A DNA stretch of 17,279 nucleotides from contig CAJWKX010000004.1 of NCBI GenBank assembly GCA_913043015.1, positions 1 to 17,279 on the forward strand, read 5' to 3'. A model generated the notes under the pieces. It had not been told where the DNA came from, did no database searches, and was given only the letters and a program-made list of their open reading frames with translations. How positions within the stretch are numbered: the first letter of the stretch is position 1; every line of letters starts with the position of its first letter. The stretch comes from an uncultured Candidatus Pelagibacter sp. GTDB taxonomy: Bacteria > Pseudomonadota > Alphaproteobacteria > Pelagibacterales > Pelagibacteraceae. The position numbers were made by a program, and so were the translations under genes. Below, one piece after another: positions 7,313 to 17,259 of this stretch.

Positions 7313-7970
7313 AACCTTCACCTCTTATTGTTTGTAAATATTTTGGATTTTTTGGATCTGATTCAATTTTTTTTCTTAATCTAGTTATTATTACATCAAT
7401 AGATCTTTCTTTGTTTAAATTTATAATTCTTCTAATTTCATCTCTTGAAAAAGTTTTTCCAGGAGAGCCAATCATTTCTTCAAGAATTATTTTTTCTGCA
7501 TTGTTTATTTTGTATTCTTTACTGTTTTTAATAATTAAATGCTTATTTAAATCAATTGTTATACTTCCAAAGTCAATTACTCTTTTTTGATTCTTAGCTT
7601 TAGTTTTATTAAGAATATTTTTAATTCTTAGAACTAATTCCTTTGGCTCAAAAGGTTTTGGCAAATAATCATCGGCACCCATTTCTAAACCTTCAACTCT
7701 ATCCGATGCTTTGCCTTTAGCAGTTAAAAGAATTATGGGTGTATTCAACATATTTTTATTTTCTTGAGTAAATTCTATTCCACTTTTTCCAGGCATCATA
7801 ATATCTAGAACAATTAAATCAAATTTTACTATTTTAATTTTATTACTTGCATCTTCAGCGCTATCTGCAGTAGTCACTAAATAATTATTTTCATTTAAGT
7901 ATTGTTTGACTAAATCTCTAATTCCATCGTCATCATCTACTACCAAAATATGTGTATCAAATTTATTCAT
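7293..7970 (-). CDS. OmpR-family response regulator (PetR-like)
   Basis: Two-domain response regulator of 225 residues. The receiver domain (about 5-120) has the acidic pocket VDDDDG (11-16), phosphoacceptor D56 in VLDIMMPG, T83 in LLTAK and K105 in LPKPF. The C-terminal winged helix of OmpR/PhoB type (about 130-225) shows NAEKIILEEM, the recognition-helix region RSIDVIITRLRKKIE and the ending YLQTIRGEGYVLW. It probably binds DNA as a dimer after phosphorylation by the kinase encoded immediately downstream. It overlaps the MarR gene by 8 bp and the kinase by 20 bp. A MarR-OmpR gene pair next to one another resembles petP-petR of Rhodobacter capsulatus, where the pair is needed for cytochrome bc1 expression. 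That link is inference from gene order and family only. Confidence 0.94.
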   Translation of the reverse strand: MNKFDTHILVVDDDDGIRDLVKQYLNENNYLVTTADSAEDASNKIKIVKFDLIVLDIMMPGKSGIEFTQENKNMLNTPIILLTAKGKASDRVEGLEMGADDYLPKPFEPKELVLRIKNILNKTKAKNQKRVIDFGSITIDLNKHLIIKNSKEYKINNAEKIILEEMIGSPGKTFSRDEIRRIINLNKERSIDVIITRLRKKIESDPKNPKYLQTIRGEGYVLWIE

Positions 7971-8400
7971 TAATTATTTTTTTTAATACATTATTGAAAT
8001 ACAAAACTTCTTTTGAATCAGAGTTTAAAAGAGCTTTATAAATTCTCTTTTTTTGAATAGAAAATATTTCTTCAAAGAGTTCTAGACCTTTATCACTTAA
8101 ATATACATGTTTTAACCTTGTGTCTTTTTTATTTTTTTCAAATTTAATTGCATCTAATTTAATTAAATCTTTTAAAATTCTATTTAAACTTTGTTTAGTT
8201 ACTTTAAGTTTTTTCAGAAGTTCAGAAATAGTAATTCCCTCATATAAAGACAACAAAAGGATAGCTTTGTGATGAGCTATTCCAATCGAATATTTATCAA
8301 GTATTTTTTTTGCATCAGAAAAGGTTTCACGGTAACTCACGAATATCTTTTCAACAAATTCTTTTAGATGATCATCTTTTAAATATAGAAGTTCTTTCAT
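7963..8400 (-). CDS. MarR-family transcriptional regulator (PetP-like)
   Basis: Cytoplasmic regulator of 145 residues, typical MarR length. It has an N-terminal helix, then a winged helix-turn-helix: LLLSLYEGITISELLKKL (helices 2-3), KVTKQSLNRILKDLIKL (recognition helix), and the wing FEKNKKDTRLKHVYLSDKG, where DxR and the following strand are the MarR hallmark. The C-terminal helices should complete the dimer interface. It is the first gene of a three-gene operon with the OmpR-type regulator and the histidine kinase (8-bp overlap with the former). It is divergent from ilvE, so the 63-bp spacer is the obvious place for it to bind, as many MarR proteins control their own promoter. The ligand cannot be inferred. 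Start is the ATG at 8398-8400. Confidence 0.92.
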   Translation of the reverse strand: MKELLYLKDDHLKEFVEKIFVSYRETFSDAKKILDKYSIGIAHHKAILLLSLYEGITISELLKKLKVTKQSLNRILKDLIKLDAIKFEKNKKDTRLKHVYLSDKGLELFEEIFSIQKKRIYKALLNSDSKEVLYFNNVLKKIINE

Positions 8401-8411
8401 AAATGGTAAGT

Positions 8412-8432
8412 TATATTGACATATTCTATATA
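8412..8432. promoter_or_regulatory. Candidate operator: imperfect inverted repeat in the MarR/ilvE spacer
   Basis: TATATTGA (8412-8419) and TCTATATA (8425-8432) are inverted with one mismatch around a 5-base centre, a 21-bp element. It covers the ilvE -35 box and the candidate -10 of the MarR operon, where a dimeric repressor could block both promoters. MarR proteins bind palindromes of about this size. The arms are mostly A/T, so chance is a real alternative. Confidence 0.3.
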
Positions 8433-8444
8433 CAAAGATATTTT
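8416..8444 (+). promoter_or_regulatory. Candidate sigma70-type promoter for ilvE
   Basis: TTGACA (8416-8421) is a perfect -35 consensus. Exactly 17 bases later comes TATTTT (8439-8444), matching the -10 consensus at 4 of 6 positions, and the ilvE ATG follows about 20 bases further on. A G/C-containing perfect -35 box is uncommon by chance in this A/T-rich spacer, so this is the best promoter candidate in the window. It overlaps the minus-strand candidate promoter, so the two genes could be controlled together. Confidence 0.5.
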
Positions 8445-8449
8445 TTCAA
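8423..8449 (-). promoter_or_regulatory. Candidate promoter for the MarR-OmpR-kinase operon
   Basis: On the minus strand, TTGAAA (8444-8449) and TAGAAT (8423-8428) are separated by 15 bases. The second box matches the sigma70-type -10 consensus at 5 of 6 positions and lies about 22 bases before the MarR ATG. The spacer is short and the background is A/T-rich, so this is tentative. Confidence 0.35.
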
Positions 8450-8463
8450 ATAAATAAATCTAA

Positions 8464-9345
8464 ATGGTACCTTACGATAAAAGATCCGGAAAAATATGGT
8501 ACAACAATGAACTTGTTGATTGGCAAGACGTAAAACTTCATGTTTTGAGCCATGGTCTTCATTATGGCAGCTTTGTATTTGAAGGATTGAGAGTTTACAA
8601 TGAAGAAATTTTTAAATTAGAGGAACATACCGATAGATTCTTTTATTCTGCAAAAAGAATGGATATAAAAATTCCATATTCAAAGGATGAAATAAATCTA
8701 GCTATCAAAAAAATTGTTTCAATACAGAATGTTCAAAATGGGTACGTCAGACCTTTTGCTTGGAGAGGAAGTGAGATGATGGCAGTTTCTGCTCAAAATA
8801 CAAAAATACATGTAGCAATAGCAACATGGGAGTGGGGAACTTATTTTGATCCTAAGTTAAAATTAGAAGGAATAAAATTAAATATATCCAAATGGAAAAG
8901 ACCTTCTCCAGAATCAATTCCATGGGATACCAAGGCATCAGGTCTTTATATGATTTGTACTTTATCCAAACATGAAGCTGAAAAACAAGGCTACTCAGAC
9001 TCTTTAATGTTAGACCATGAAGGAAATATAGCAGAAGCTACTGGCGCAAACATTTTTTTTAAAGATAAAAATGGTGATTTGCATACACCGATTCCAGATT
9101 CTTTTTTAGATGGCATAACTAGAAGAACTGTTATTGAAATTGCAAAATCTAAAAATATTAATGTAAATGAAAGAAAGATTAGTCCAGATGAACTTTCTAA
9201 TTTTGTTGGATGTTTTTTAACAGGAACCGCAGCAGAAATAACTCCTGTTTCTAAAATTTATAATCAGGAATACAAAGTCTGCAATGTTATTTTAGATTTG
9301 TCAGAGAGCTATGATAAATTAGTTCGTAAAAAAAGAGCTTCTTAA
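8464..9345 (+). CDS. ilvE: Branched-chain amino acid aminotransferase
   Basis: PLP enzyme (fold type IV) of 293 residues that carries out the final transamination in leucine, isoleucine and valine synthesis, using glutamate. The opening block GKIWYNNELVDWQDVKLHVLSHGLHYGSFVFEG is typical. The PLP lysine is K157 in WDTKASGLY. The class IV signature follows: S178 onward, then GNIAEATGANIF (E191 and N196) and the phosphate-binding GITR (217-220). The C-terminal FLTGTAAEITPVSKI block is also canonical. D-amino-acid transaminase or aminodeoxychorismate lyase share the fold, but the YVRPFAWRG segment and overall length favour BCAT. It is divergent from the MarR operon and its last 4 bases overlap the 3' end of pgsA on the opposite strand. 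Start is the ATG at 8464. Confidence 0.94.
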   Translation: MVPYDKRSGKIWYNNELVDWQDVKLHVLSHGLHYGSFVFEGLRVYNEEIFKLEEHTDRFFYSAKRMDIKIPYSKDEINLAIKKIVSIQNVQNGYVRPFAWRGSEMMAVSAQNTKIHVAIATWEWGTYFDPKLKLEGIKLNISKWKRPSPESIPWDTKASGLYMICTLSKHEAEKQGYSDSLMLDHEGNIAEATGANIFFKDKNGDLHTPIPDSFLDGITRRTVIEIAKSKNINVNERKISPDELSNFVGCFLTGTAAEITPVSKIYNQEYKVCNVILDLSESYDKLVRKKRAS

Positions 9346-9926
9346 TTTTTCTGATCTTCAGAAATAGCATGATCAATTCCTTTTCTTAAATATTCATAGC
9401 CAGTATAAAGAGTTAAAAATGCAGAAAACCAAAGCAGTACTATTCCAATTGTTTGAGCATTGTAATCCTGAAAATTTATAATTTTATTTCCAGTTTCTCC
9501 GGTAAGCAATGTTGCAATAGCGAACATCTGCAAAAATGTTTTCATTTTTGCTAAATTTGAAACTGGAAGTCTAATTCGCCCTATTGCCAAAAACTCTCTT
9601 AAACCAGAAATTAATATTTCTCTTGTTAATATAATTATTGCTGCAATTACCTCATAGTTTTTAATAGTTCCATTCATTACCAATAATATTAGAGCAGTTG
9701 CAACAATAATTTTATCAGCAATTGGGTCTAGCAACTCACCCAATTTAGATTCTTCTTTATACATTCTGGCTAATAAACCATCTAAAAAATCGGTAAATGA
9801 GGCAATTAAAAATAAAGTAAATGGAATAATGTCTCCATAAAATCCTGGCAAATAAAAAGTAATTACAAATATTGGAACAATTATTATCCGACCTATTGTT
9901 AAGTAATTTGGCATTTTAAATTTCAT
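9342..9926 (-). CDS. pgsA: CDP-diacylglycerol--glycerol-3-phosphate 3-phosphatidyltransferase
   Basis: Integral membrane protein of 194 residues that makes phosphatidylglycerophosphate, the committed step to phosphatidylglycerol and cardiolipin. The CDP-alcohol phosphotransferase motif is complete: D46, D49-G50, A53-R54, G63, D67 and D71, with the exact D-G-x2-A-R-x8-G-x3-D-x3-D spacing. The N-terminus, [16 protein letters not shown] (5-20), is the usual PgsA opening and supports this enzyme over phosphatidylserine or cardiolipin synthases. Further hydrophobic segments follow to about residue 180. The start ATG overlaps the uvrC stop by 4 bp (ATGA), a translational coupling arrangement, and uvrC-pgsA adjacency is widespread in proteobacteria. 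Its 3' end overlaps ilvE by 4 bp in convergent orientation. Confidence 0.96.
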   Translation of the reverse strand: MKFKMPNYLTIGRIIIVPIFVITFYLPGFYGDIIPFTLFLIASFTDFLDGLLARMYKEESKLGELLDPIADKIIVATALILLVMNGTIKNYEVIAAIIILTREILISGLREFLAIGRIRLPVSNLAKMKTFLQMFAIATLLTGETGNKIINFQDYNAQTIGIVLLWFSAFLTLYTGYEYLRKGIDHAISEDQKN

Positions 9927-11758
9927 TCGTGAAAGAAGTTATATATTTTTTTTGCAACTTTTTCCTCCACTCCTTCAACGGATTTGATCTCTTCTAAACT
10001 GGCCGATTCGACAGCTCTTGCAGAACCAAAATGATTGAGTAACGACCTTTTTCTAACTGTTCCAATGCCATCGATTTGATCAAGAAGAGATTTACTAATT
10101 CCCTTACTTCTTTTTAATCTATGAGAGCTTACAGCGAATCTATGAGCTTCATCTCTTAATCTTTGTAAAAAGAAAAGAGTTGGATCGTTTTTTTCAAATT
10201 TATATTCCCTACTATTATAAAAAAAGGTCTCATTTCCACTGTTTCTAAGTCTTCCTTTTGCAATTGCTATTATTGGAATATCATGTTGTCCAAGATCATT
10301 CAGCAATTCTCTAGCCACAGAATATTGTCCCTTGCCTCCGTCGATTAGTATTAAATCAGGAAAAGTGAGGTAATTTTCTTTTTCTTGTATTGCCCTCTTA
10401 AATCTTCGATTTAAAACTTCTTTAATCATTCCATAGTCATCTTGCATATTCTTTTCAATTTTGATGTTAAATTTTCTGTATCTTTTTTTAATAAATCCTT
10501 CTTCATCAAAAGTAACCATAGCTCCAACACTATTTGTTCCTTGGATATGACTGTTATCATAAACTTCAATTAAACTAATGTTATTTTTTAAATTAAATTT
10601 TTTGGATATTCCCTCAAATAAATTTTTATTATTGTTTGTTTCGTATAATTTTCTGTTTAAAGACTCTTTTGCATTTTTTTCTGCTAAAGAAACAACTTTT
10701 GCTTTTGCTCCTTTTTTTGCAATTTTGATTAAAATACCTTTATTTTCTTTTGTACTCAAAGTTTGTTCAATCAATTTTTTGTCTTTAACATCAAGATTTA
10801 AGATTATTAATTTAGGAACGCTTTTATTTTCATAGAATTGCATTAAAAAAGAAGACATAACTTCAGAAATACCCTGATCAGGATCATGTTTTGGAAAATA
10901 TGATTGATTTCCCCAGTTTTGTTTTGATCTATAAAAAAATACCTGAATGCAAGTTATTCCAGATTCTTTATATGCAGCAATCACATCTGCTTCTGCAAGA
11001 TTAGCTTCATTAATTTTTTGAGAGGATTGAATTATGTTTAAGAATTTAATTCTATCTCTAAAAATTGATGCTTTTTCAAAATCTAATTTTTCACTTGCCT
11101 CTTCCATTTGCTTAGATAAATTTTTTTGTATTTCTCTTGATTTTCCAGAAATAAATTTAATAGCGTCATCAACTGAATTTCTATATTCTTTTTTTTCAAT
11201 ATATCCCATACAAGGAGCTGAACATCTTTTAATTTGATATAATATACAAGGTCTTTGTCTATTTTTAAAAGTAGTTTCATCACAAACTCTTAATTGAAAA
11301 ACTTTTTGGAGCATTTTTATTGTCCAATTTGCAGATCCAACTGATGCAAATGGACCAAAATAAAATCCTTCTTTATCCTTTTTGCCTCTATGTTTTGTTA
11401 TTTGGGTCCATTGATCTTTATTTCCTATAAAAATAAATGGAAAAGATTTATCATCTTTAAGTAAAATATTAAATTTTGGTTTAAATTTTTTTATTAAATT
11501 GGCCTCTAAAAGAAGAGCCTCACTTTCATTTGTGGTAGTTGTAATTTCAATTTTATGAGTTTGAGACAACATTCTTTCAGTTCTAATTATGTGATTTTTT
11601 TCTGAGACATAATTTTTTAGTCTATTCGGCAAGTTTTTTGCTTTACCTACGTATAAAATGTTGCCTTTGTGATTTAACATTCTATAAACACCAGGACTTT
11701 TAGGAATTAACGGAAGCTCTTTTTTGATTACTTCTTTTCCCTGATCAGAGCTTTTCAT
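9923..11758 (-). CDS. uvrC: Excinuclease ABC subunit C
   Basis: Nuclease of 611 residues that makes both incisions in nucleotide excision repair after UvrB loads on damage. I chose the ATG at 11756-11758. A TTG at 11786-11788 would add 10 residues that look unrelated to the family and would deepen the folB overlap from 14 to 44 bp. Domains: GIY-YIG nuclease (about 20-100) with SPGVYRM and [17 protein letters not shown]; four cysteines at about 159, 171, 179 and 183 (CDE...[15 protein letters not shown]) matching the reported iron-sulfur ligands of UvrC; a UVR motif (about 214-245) that pairs with UvrB; an RNase H-like nuclease with D401 in [11 protein letters not shown] and D473 in [10 protein letters not shown]; and C-terminal helix-hairpin-helix motifs ending the protein. 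It lies between folB and pgsA and overlaps both. Confidence 0.96.
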   Translation of the reverse strand: MKSSDQGKEVIKKELPLIPKSPGVYRMLNHKGNILYVGKAKNLPNRLKNYVSEKNHIIRTERMLSQTHKIEITTTTNESEALLLEANLIKKFKPKFNILLKDDKSFPFIFIGNKDQWTQITKHRGKKDKEGFYFGPFASVGSANWTIKMLQKVFQLRVCDETTFKNRQRPCILYQIKRCSAPCMGYIEKKEYRNSVDDAIKFISGKSREIQKNLSKQMEEASEKLDFEKASIFRDRIKFLNIIQSSQKINEANLAEADVIAAYKESGITCIQVFFYRSKQNWGNQSYFPKHDPDQGISEVMSSFLMQFYENKSVPKLIILNLDVKDKKLIEQTLSTKENKGILIKIAKKGAKAKVVSLAEKNAKESLNRKLYETNNNKNLFEGISKKFNLKNNISLIEVYDNSHIQGTNSVGAMVTFDEEGFIKKRYRKFNIKIEKNMQDDYGMIKEVLNRRFKRAIQEKENYLTFPDLILIDGGKGQYSVARELLNDLGQHDIPIIAIAKGRLRNSGNETFFYNSREYKFEKNDPTLFFLQRLRDEAHRFAVSSHRLKRSKGISKSLLDQIDGIGTVRKRSLLNHFGSARAVESASLEEIKSVEGVEEKVAKKIYNFFHE

Positions 11759-12170
11759 GGTTTCTTTTTTTAGAAATTTGAATTCCAACAGACGAACATT
11801 GTTTTAAAATTTCTAATTTTTCTATTTGAAGAACTATTTTATCAATTCTTTTATCTTTAAACAGCTCATCAAATACATCTTCAGCTAAAGTTTCTAGAAA
11901 ATTATAATGTTTATTTTTAACTAATTTTTCGATCAATTTTATAATTTTTCCATAATTTACAATTGATCTAAAATCTTTATCATCGGTAGGTTTTTTATTT
12001 TTGTAGTTAGCTTCCAGATTAAATTTTACCTTTTGTTTTTTTTTCTTCTCAAAATCATAGTAGCCAAGCTGTAAATCTAGAATTAAATCTTTGACTAGAA
12101 TTTTTTTTTCGTAATTAAATAATTTATTATTTTTATCTATTTTAATAATTTTAAAATTATTTTTTTTCAT
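11745..12170 (-). CDS. folB: Dihydroneopterin aldolase family protein
   Basis: Protein of 141 residues, about 20 longer than typical FolB, with extra charged residues at both ends. The family enzyme converts dihydroneopterin to hydroxymethyl-dihydropterin in folate synthesis. Matching blocks are [23 protein letters not shown] (26-48, the I-G-x-x-x-x-E stretch), [19 protein letters not shown] (66-84), [15 protein letters not shown] (90-104; LETLAE is highly characteristic), and the ending [10 protein letters not shown]...[11 protein letters not shown], where K118 aligns with the lysine of the usual KP motif. The KP itself is not kept, so the active-site loop is somewhat divergent. It lies 4 bp after the SDR gene and overlaps uvrC by 14 bp. 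The neighbouring pterin-reductase-like SDR supports a pterin/folate role. Epimerase activity is also possible in this family. Confidence 0.85.
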   Translation of the reverse strand: MKKNNFKIIKIDKNNKLFNYEKKILVKDLILDLQLGYYDFEKKKKQKVKFNLEANYKNKKPTDDKDFRSIVNYGKIIKLIEKLVKNKHYNFLETLAEDVFDELFKDKRIDKIVLQIEKLEILKQCSSVGIQISKKRNHEKL

Positions 12171-12174
12171 TTTT

Positions 12175-12924
12175 TTAACCTATTATATCAGGTGTCTGCC
12201 AATTTAGATTTTGACCACTATCAACAGCAACAATTTGCCCTGTAATTGATCTATTTTTTATAAAAAAGTCAACACTTGAACATATTTGTTTCAGATCAAC
12301 CTGTCTTCCCAAAGGAGTTGATCGGTACTGTCTTTTAAAATGTTTATTACTCTGTCTCTTATTTCTTAAAGTAGGTCCAGGTGCTATTCCATTTACTCTA
12401 ATTTTTGGAGCCAAAGTCATAGCACTAGTTTTCGTAAGTGTAAATAATCCAGTTTTACTTAATGTATAAGAAAAGAAAAAGGGCGTAAGCTTAAATACTC
12501 TTTGGTCAATTATATTTATAATATTAGGGTTTTTGCTTTTGCCAATATTTTTTGAAAATTCTTTTGAAAGATAAGCTGGAGCCTTTAAATTTGTATTTAA
12601 ATGCATATCCCAGCTTTTATTTGAAAAGTTTAAAAGATTATCATTTTCAAATAATGAAGCATTATTTATTAGGCAATCAAAATATTTTAATTTATTTTTA
12701 GAGAACTGAATTATTTTTTTTAGATCTTTTTTTTTACTTAAGTCTCCTTTAATTAAATAAATTTTTGTTCCATTTTCAGATAATTTTTTTTTTAGCTTTT
12801 CAGCATTATTTTTAGATTTGTTGTAATGAATAACAATCTCAACACTTGGACCTGATAGATTTTTTGCTATTGCCGCACCTATTCTAGCACCACCACCTGT
12901 AATAATTATTTTATTTGCTTCCAT
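12175..12924 (-). CDS. SDR-family reductase with pteridine reductase (PTR1/FolM-like) signature
   Basis: NADPH-dependent short-chain dehydrogenase/reductase, 249 residues. The dinucleotide motif is TGGGARIG (9-16), that is TGx3RxG rather than the usual TGx3GxG; Arg at this place is the hallmark of pteridine reductases. HYNKS (33-37) resembles the NADP-phosphate-binding HYxxS of that group. The catalytic serine position is Asp (D140 in NIIDQR), as in trypanosomatid PTR1, followed by Y153 and K157 (YTLSK). NNAS (87-90) and the [11 protein letters not shown] block (176-186) are ordinary SDR features. FolM (dihydromonapterin reductase) of E. coli belongs to this group and can reduce dihydrofolate weakly. 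It overlaps the uvrB 3' end by 19 bp and lies 4 bp before folB, which supports a pterin or folate role. Exact substrate is inferred, not shown. Confidence 0.85.
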   Translation of the reverse strand: MEANKIIITGGGARIGAAIAKNLSGPSVEIVIHYNKSKNNAEKLKKKLSENGTKIYLIKGDLSKKKDLKKIIQFSKNKLKYFDCLINNASLFENDNLLNFSNKSWDMHLNTNLKAPAYLSKEFSKNIGKSKNPNIINIIDQRVFKLTPFFFSYTLSKTGLFTLTKTSAMTLAPKIRVNGIAPGPTLRNKRQSNKHFKRQYRSTPLGRQVDLKQICSSVDFFIKNRSITGQIVAVDSGQNLNWQTPDIIG

Positions 12925-15077
12925 TTCTTTTTACCTTTATGTGCTCTTGTTCCAGGCATACCCATTGTGGATCTTCCTTTAGGGTAAATCTTATTATTTA
13001 TACTATACTGTTTAACTTTAGGATTTAGTGTAATCTCTAATTCAGTACTTTCAAGTTTTCTAATTTCATCTCTAATTTTAGCCGCTTCCTCAAATTCAAG
13101 ATTTGATGCCGCTTCTTTCATTTTTTTATTTAGTGCTTTAAGATGTTTTTTTAAATTACCTTCAATATTTTCTCCAGTTCCAACTTTTACATAATCTTTT
13201 TCATAAACACTTTCTAATATGTCACTTATGTCTTTTTTAATTGTTTTTGCGTCAATATTATTTTCTTTATTGTATTTTAGTTGGATAAATCTTCTTCTAT
13301 TTGTTTCTTCAATAGCCTTTTTAATACTTTTTGTTTCATTGTCCGCGTATAAAACCACTTTACCATCCAAGTTTCTTGCTGCTCTACCAATTGTTTGAAT
13401 TAACGATGTTTCAGATCTTAAAAATCCTTCTTTGTCCGCATCTAAAATTCCAACTAATGCACACTCGGGTATGTCTAGACCTTCTCTTAAAAGGTTTATT
13501 CCAACAAGAACATCAAACACTCCAAGTCTTAGATCTCTCATAATTTCAATTCTTTCAAGAGTGTCTATGTCAGAGTGTAAATATCTAACTTTAATCCCAT
13601 TTTCGTGCAGATATTCTGTTAAGTCCTCAGCCATTTTCTTTGTTAAGGTTGTAACTAAAACTCTATAATTTTTTTCAACGGTTTTTTTGCACTCATACAT
13701 TAAATCATCAACCTGATTTTTTGCAGGCCTAATCTCAACTATTGGATCAATTAATCCAGTTGGTCTAATTACCTGATCAATAAATTTTCCTTTGACTTGT
13801 TCTAGTTCCCAAGGACCTGGGGTTGCAGAAACAAATATTGTTTGAGTTCTCATCATTTCCCATTCTTCAAATTTGAGAGGCCGATTATCCATACAAGATG
13901 GCAGTCTAAATCCATACTCTGCAAGGGTACTTTTTCTTGATCTGTCTCCTTTATACATTCCATTTAACTGAGGTACGGTAACGTGGGATTCGTCAACGAA
14001 TATTAATGTATTATCTGGAAAATATTCAAATAGTGTTGGAGGAGGCTCACCTTGCTTTCTACCTGATAAAAATCTTGAGTAATTTTCAATTCCAGCACAC
14101 GACCCTGTAGCCTTAATCATTTCTAAATCAAATTTGGTTCTTTCTTCAAGTCGCTGCGCTTCAAGTAATTTATTTTGTTCTTTATGTTTTTTAATGGTTA
14201 TTTTTAATTCTTTTCTAATATTAATTATTGCCTGCTCAATTGTTGGTTTAGGAGTGATGTAATGACTATTGGCATATACTTTGACTAAATTTAAATTTCT
14301 TACCAAATCTCCGGTTAACGGATCAAACTCTTCAATTTTTTCAAGTTTATTGCCAAATAAACTTAATCTCCATGCACGATCTTCCAAGTGAGATGGGAAT
14401 ATTTCTAAATATTCTCCTCTTGCTCTAAAAGTTCCTCTATAAAAGTTTTGTTCGTTTCTTTTATATTGCAAACCAACTAAAGATTTTATGATTTGCTCTC
14501 TATTATATTCATTGTTTTTTTGGAGAGTTATGGTCATCTTGCTGTATGCCTCAACTGATCCTAAGCCATAAATACACGAAACACTCGCTACTATTAAAAC
14601 ATCGTCTCTTTCTAGCAATGATCGAGTCGCCGAATGTCTCATACGATCTATTTGTTCATTAATAGAAGCTTCTTTTTCAATATAGGTATCTGATCTTGGA
14701 ACGTAGGCTTCCGGAGTATAGTAATCATAATAAGAAACAAAATATTCAATAGCATTCTCTGGAAAAAAAGTTTTCATTTCTCCATAAAGTTGAGCTGCCA
14801 AAGTTTTGTTAGGAGCCAAAATTAAGGCTGGTCTATTAGTTTGTTCTATGACCTTTGCCATTGTGAATGTTTTTCCAGATCCCGTAACTCCTAGAAGAAC
14901 TTGATTAAAGTCACCTTTGTTTACGCTATTAACTAATTTATTTATTGCTTCAGGTTGATCACCAGCAGGTTCAAAATCAGATACAATTTTAAATTTTTTG
15001 CCACCTTCAAGTTTTCCATTTATTTGTGGATTTTTACTTTGAATATCTGTAATTAAATCTTGATAAGTATTTTGCAT
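12906..15077 (-). CDS. uvrB: Excinuclease ABC subunit B
   Basis: DNA damage-verifying helicase-like ATPase of 723 residues, longer than the usual 660-680 through a 30-residue N-terminal lead-in and a basic C-terminal tail. Visible features are [11 protein letters not shown] (35-45), Walker A GVTGSGKT (63-70), and the beta-hairpin that inserts between DNA strands, around [20 protein letters not shown]. They are followed by DESH (Walker B, in [12 protein letters not shown]), the motif around [27 protein letters not shown], the motif VI segment QTIGRAARN, and a C-terminal UVR domain ([24 protein letters not shown]) that contacts UvrC. The ending [20 protein letters not shown] is a basic tail seen in alphaproteobacterial UvrBs. 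It heads the SDR-folB-uvrC-pgsA run and is divergent from aspC across only 36 bp, so its promoter must lie partly in or near the aspC start. Start is the ATG at 15075-15077. Confidence 0.97.
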   Translation of the reverse strand: MQNTYQDLITDIQSKNPQINGKLEGGKKFKIVSDFEPAGDQPEAINKLVNSVNKGDFNQVLLGVTGSGKTFTMAKVIEQTNRPALILAPNKTLAAQLYGEMKTFFPENAIEYFVSYYDYYTPEAYVPRSDTYIEKEASINEQIDRMRHSATRSLLERDDVLIVASVSCIYGLGSVEAYSKMTITLQKNNEYNREQIIKSLVGLQYKRNEQNFYRGTFRARGEYLEIFPSHLEDRAWRLSLFGNKLEKIEEFDPLTGDLVRNLNLVKVYANSHYITPKPTIEQAIINIRKELKITIKKHKEQNKLLEAQRLEERTKFDLEMIKATGSCAGIENYSRFLSGRKQGEPPPTLFEYFPDNTLIFVDESHVTVPQLNGMYKGDRSRKSTLAEYGFRLPSCMDNRPLKFEEWEMMRTQTIFVSATPGPWELEQVKGKFIDQVIRPTGLIDPIVEIRPAKNQVDDLMYECKKTVEKNYRVLVTTLTKKMAEDLTEYLHENGIKVRYLHSDIDTLERIEIMRDLRLGVFDVLVGINLLREGLDIPECALVGILDADKEGFLRSETSLIQTIGRAARNLDGKVVLYADNETKSIKKAIEETNRRRFIQLKYNKENNIDAKTIKKDISDILESVYEKDYVKVGTGENIEGNLKKHLKALNKKMKEAASNLEFEEAAKIRDEIRKLESTELEITLNPKVKQYSINNKIYPKGRSTMGMPGTRAHKGKKKWKQIK

Positions 15078-16313
<1,236 letters not shown>

Positions 16314-16314
16314 T

Positions 16315-17259
16315 TTAGTGTGATAAAAACTTTTCAGCCTCTAAAGCAGCCATACAACCCATTCCTGCTGCAGTTACTGCTTGTCTAAAAACTTTATCCT
16401 TTACATCTCCTGCAGCAAATACTCCAGGTATGTTTGTTTCAGTAGAATCTGGTTTTGTAATTAAATATCCCTCTTTGTCCATTTCCAATTGGCTTTTAAA
16501 CATTGATGTTGCTGGATCATGACCAATTGCTATAAAAAGGCCATCAATTTTTAGTTCCACTATCTTATTTGATTTAACATTTTTTATTTTAATTCCTTTT
16601 ACATTTTTAGGTTCTTGATCTCCAATAACTTCTTCAACAACTGTATTCCAAATTATTTCAATTTTTTTATTTTCCATTAATTTTTTTTGTAATAATTTTT
16701 CAGCTCGTAATGAATCTCTTCTGTGAATTAATTTTACTTTTGATGCAAACTTTGTAAGAAATATTGCTTCTTCAACAGCAGCGTTACCCCCACCAACAAC
16801 TGCTACAGTTTTATCTTTAAAAAAGAAACCATCACATGTGGCACAAGCAGAAACTCCAAAACCTCTAAATTCTTCTTCAGATTTTAGATTAAGCCAACGA
16901 GCTTGAGCACCTGTAGAAATAATAATTGCATCTGCCGTATATTTTTTGCCACTATCTCCTACTGCCTCAAAAGGAGAAGATTTAAGATTTACAGAAGATA
17001 TATGATCTTCAATCAATTCAGTTCCAACTGCTTTAGCTTGTTCTTTCATTTGTTCCATTAACCATGGACCTTGAATAGATTCTGCAAAACCAGGATAGTT
17101 TTCAACATCCGTTGTTGTTGTAAGCTGTCCACCAGGTTCAATTCCATAAACCAAAATTGGTTTTAGCATTGCTCTTGCAGCATAGACAGCTGCAGTGTAT
17201 CCGGCTGGACCAGATCCAATTATTAACACTTTTGTGTGTTTAGTTGGATTTTGATTCAT
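16315..17259 (-). CDS. trxB: Thioredoxin-disulfide reductase
   Basis: Low-Mr FAD enzyme of 314 residues that uses NADPH to reduce thioredoxin in the cytoplasm. Domain order: FAD-binding GSGPAG (15-20), the family stretch EPGGQLTTTTDVENYPGF (41-58), the redox-active CATC (139-142) preceded by GFGVSA, NADPH-binding GGGNAAVEEA (156-165), and the second FAD part ending in PGVFAAGDVKDKVFRQAVTAAGMGCMAALEAEKFL, which is almost canonical. Both cysteines of the active site are present, which argues against the ferredoxin-NADP reductase relatives. The start is the ATG at 17257-17259; only 20 bases upstream are visible, including an A/T-rich TATATA, so promoter assignment is not possible. It meets aspC tail to tail with a single base between the stops. 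Confidence 0.97.
   Translation of the reverse strand: MNQNPTKHTKVLIIGSGPAGYTAAVYAARAMLKPILVYGIEPGGQLTTTTDVENYPGFAESIQGPWLMEQMKEQAKAVGTELIEDHISSVNLKSSPFEAVGDSGKKYTADAIIISTGAQARWLNLKSEEEFRGFGVSACATCDGFFFKDKTVAVVGGGNAAVEEAIFLTKFASKVKLIHRRDSLRAEKLLQKKLMENKKIEIIWNTVVEEVIGDQEPKNVKGIKIKNVKSNKIVELKIDGLFIAIGHDPATSMFKSQLEMDKEGYLITKPDSTETNIPGVFAAGDVKDKVFRQAVTAAGMGCMAALEAEKFLSH

Noticed and set aside
7313-7321. GTG start for the histidine kinase adding 3 residues
   Set aside because: The ATG at 7312 has an AGAGG at good spacing, which the GTG lacks.
11083-11283. Minus-strand 66-codon frame inside uvrC
   Set aside because: It is a shifted frame of uvrC over the cysteine and UVR region, and the uvrC frame is intact and conserved there.
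11759-11788. TTG start for uvrC adding 10 residues
   Set aside because: The added residues do not resemble the family N-terminus and increase overlap with folB to 44 bp; the ATG at 11758 fits better.
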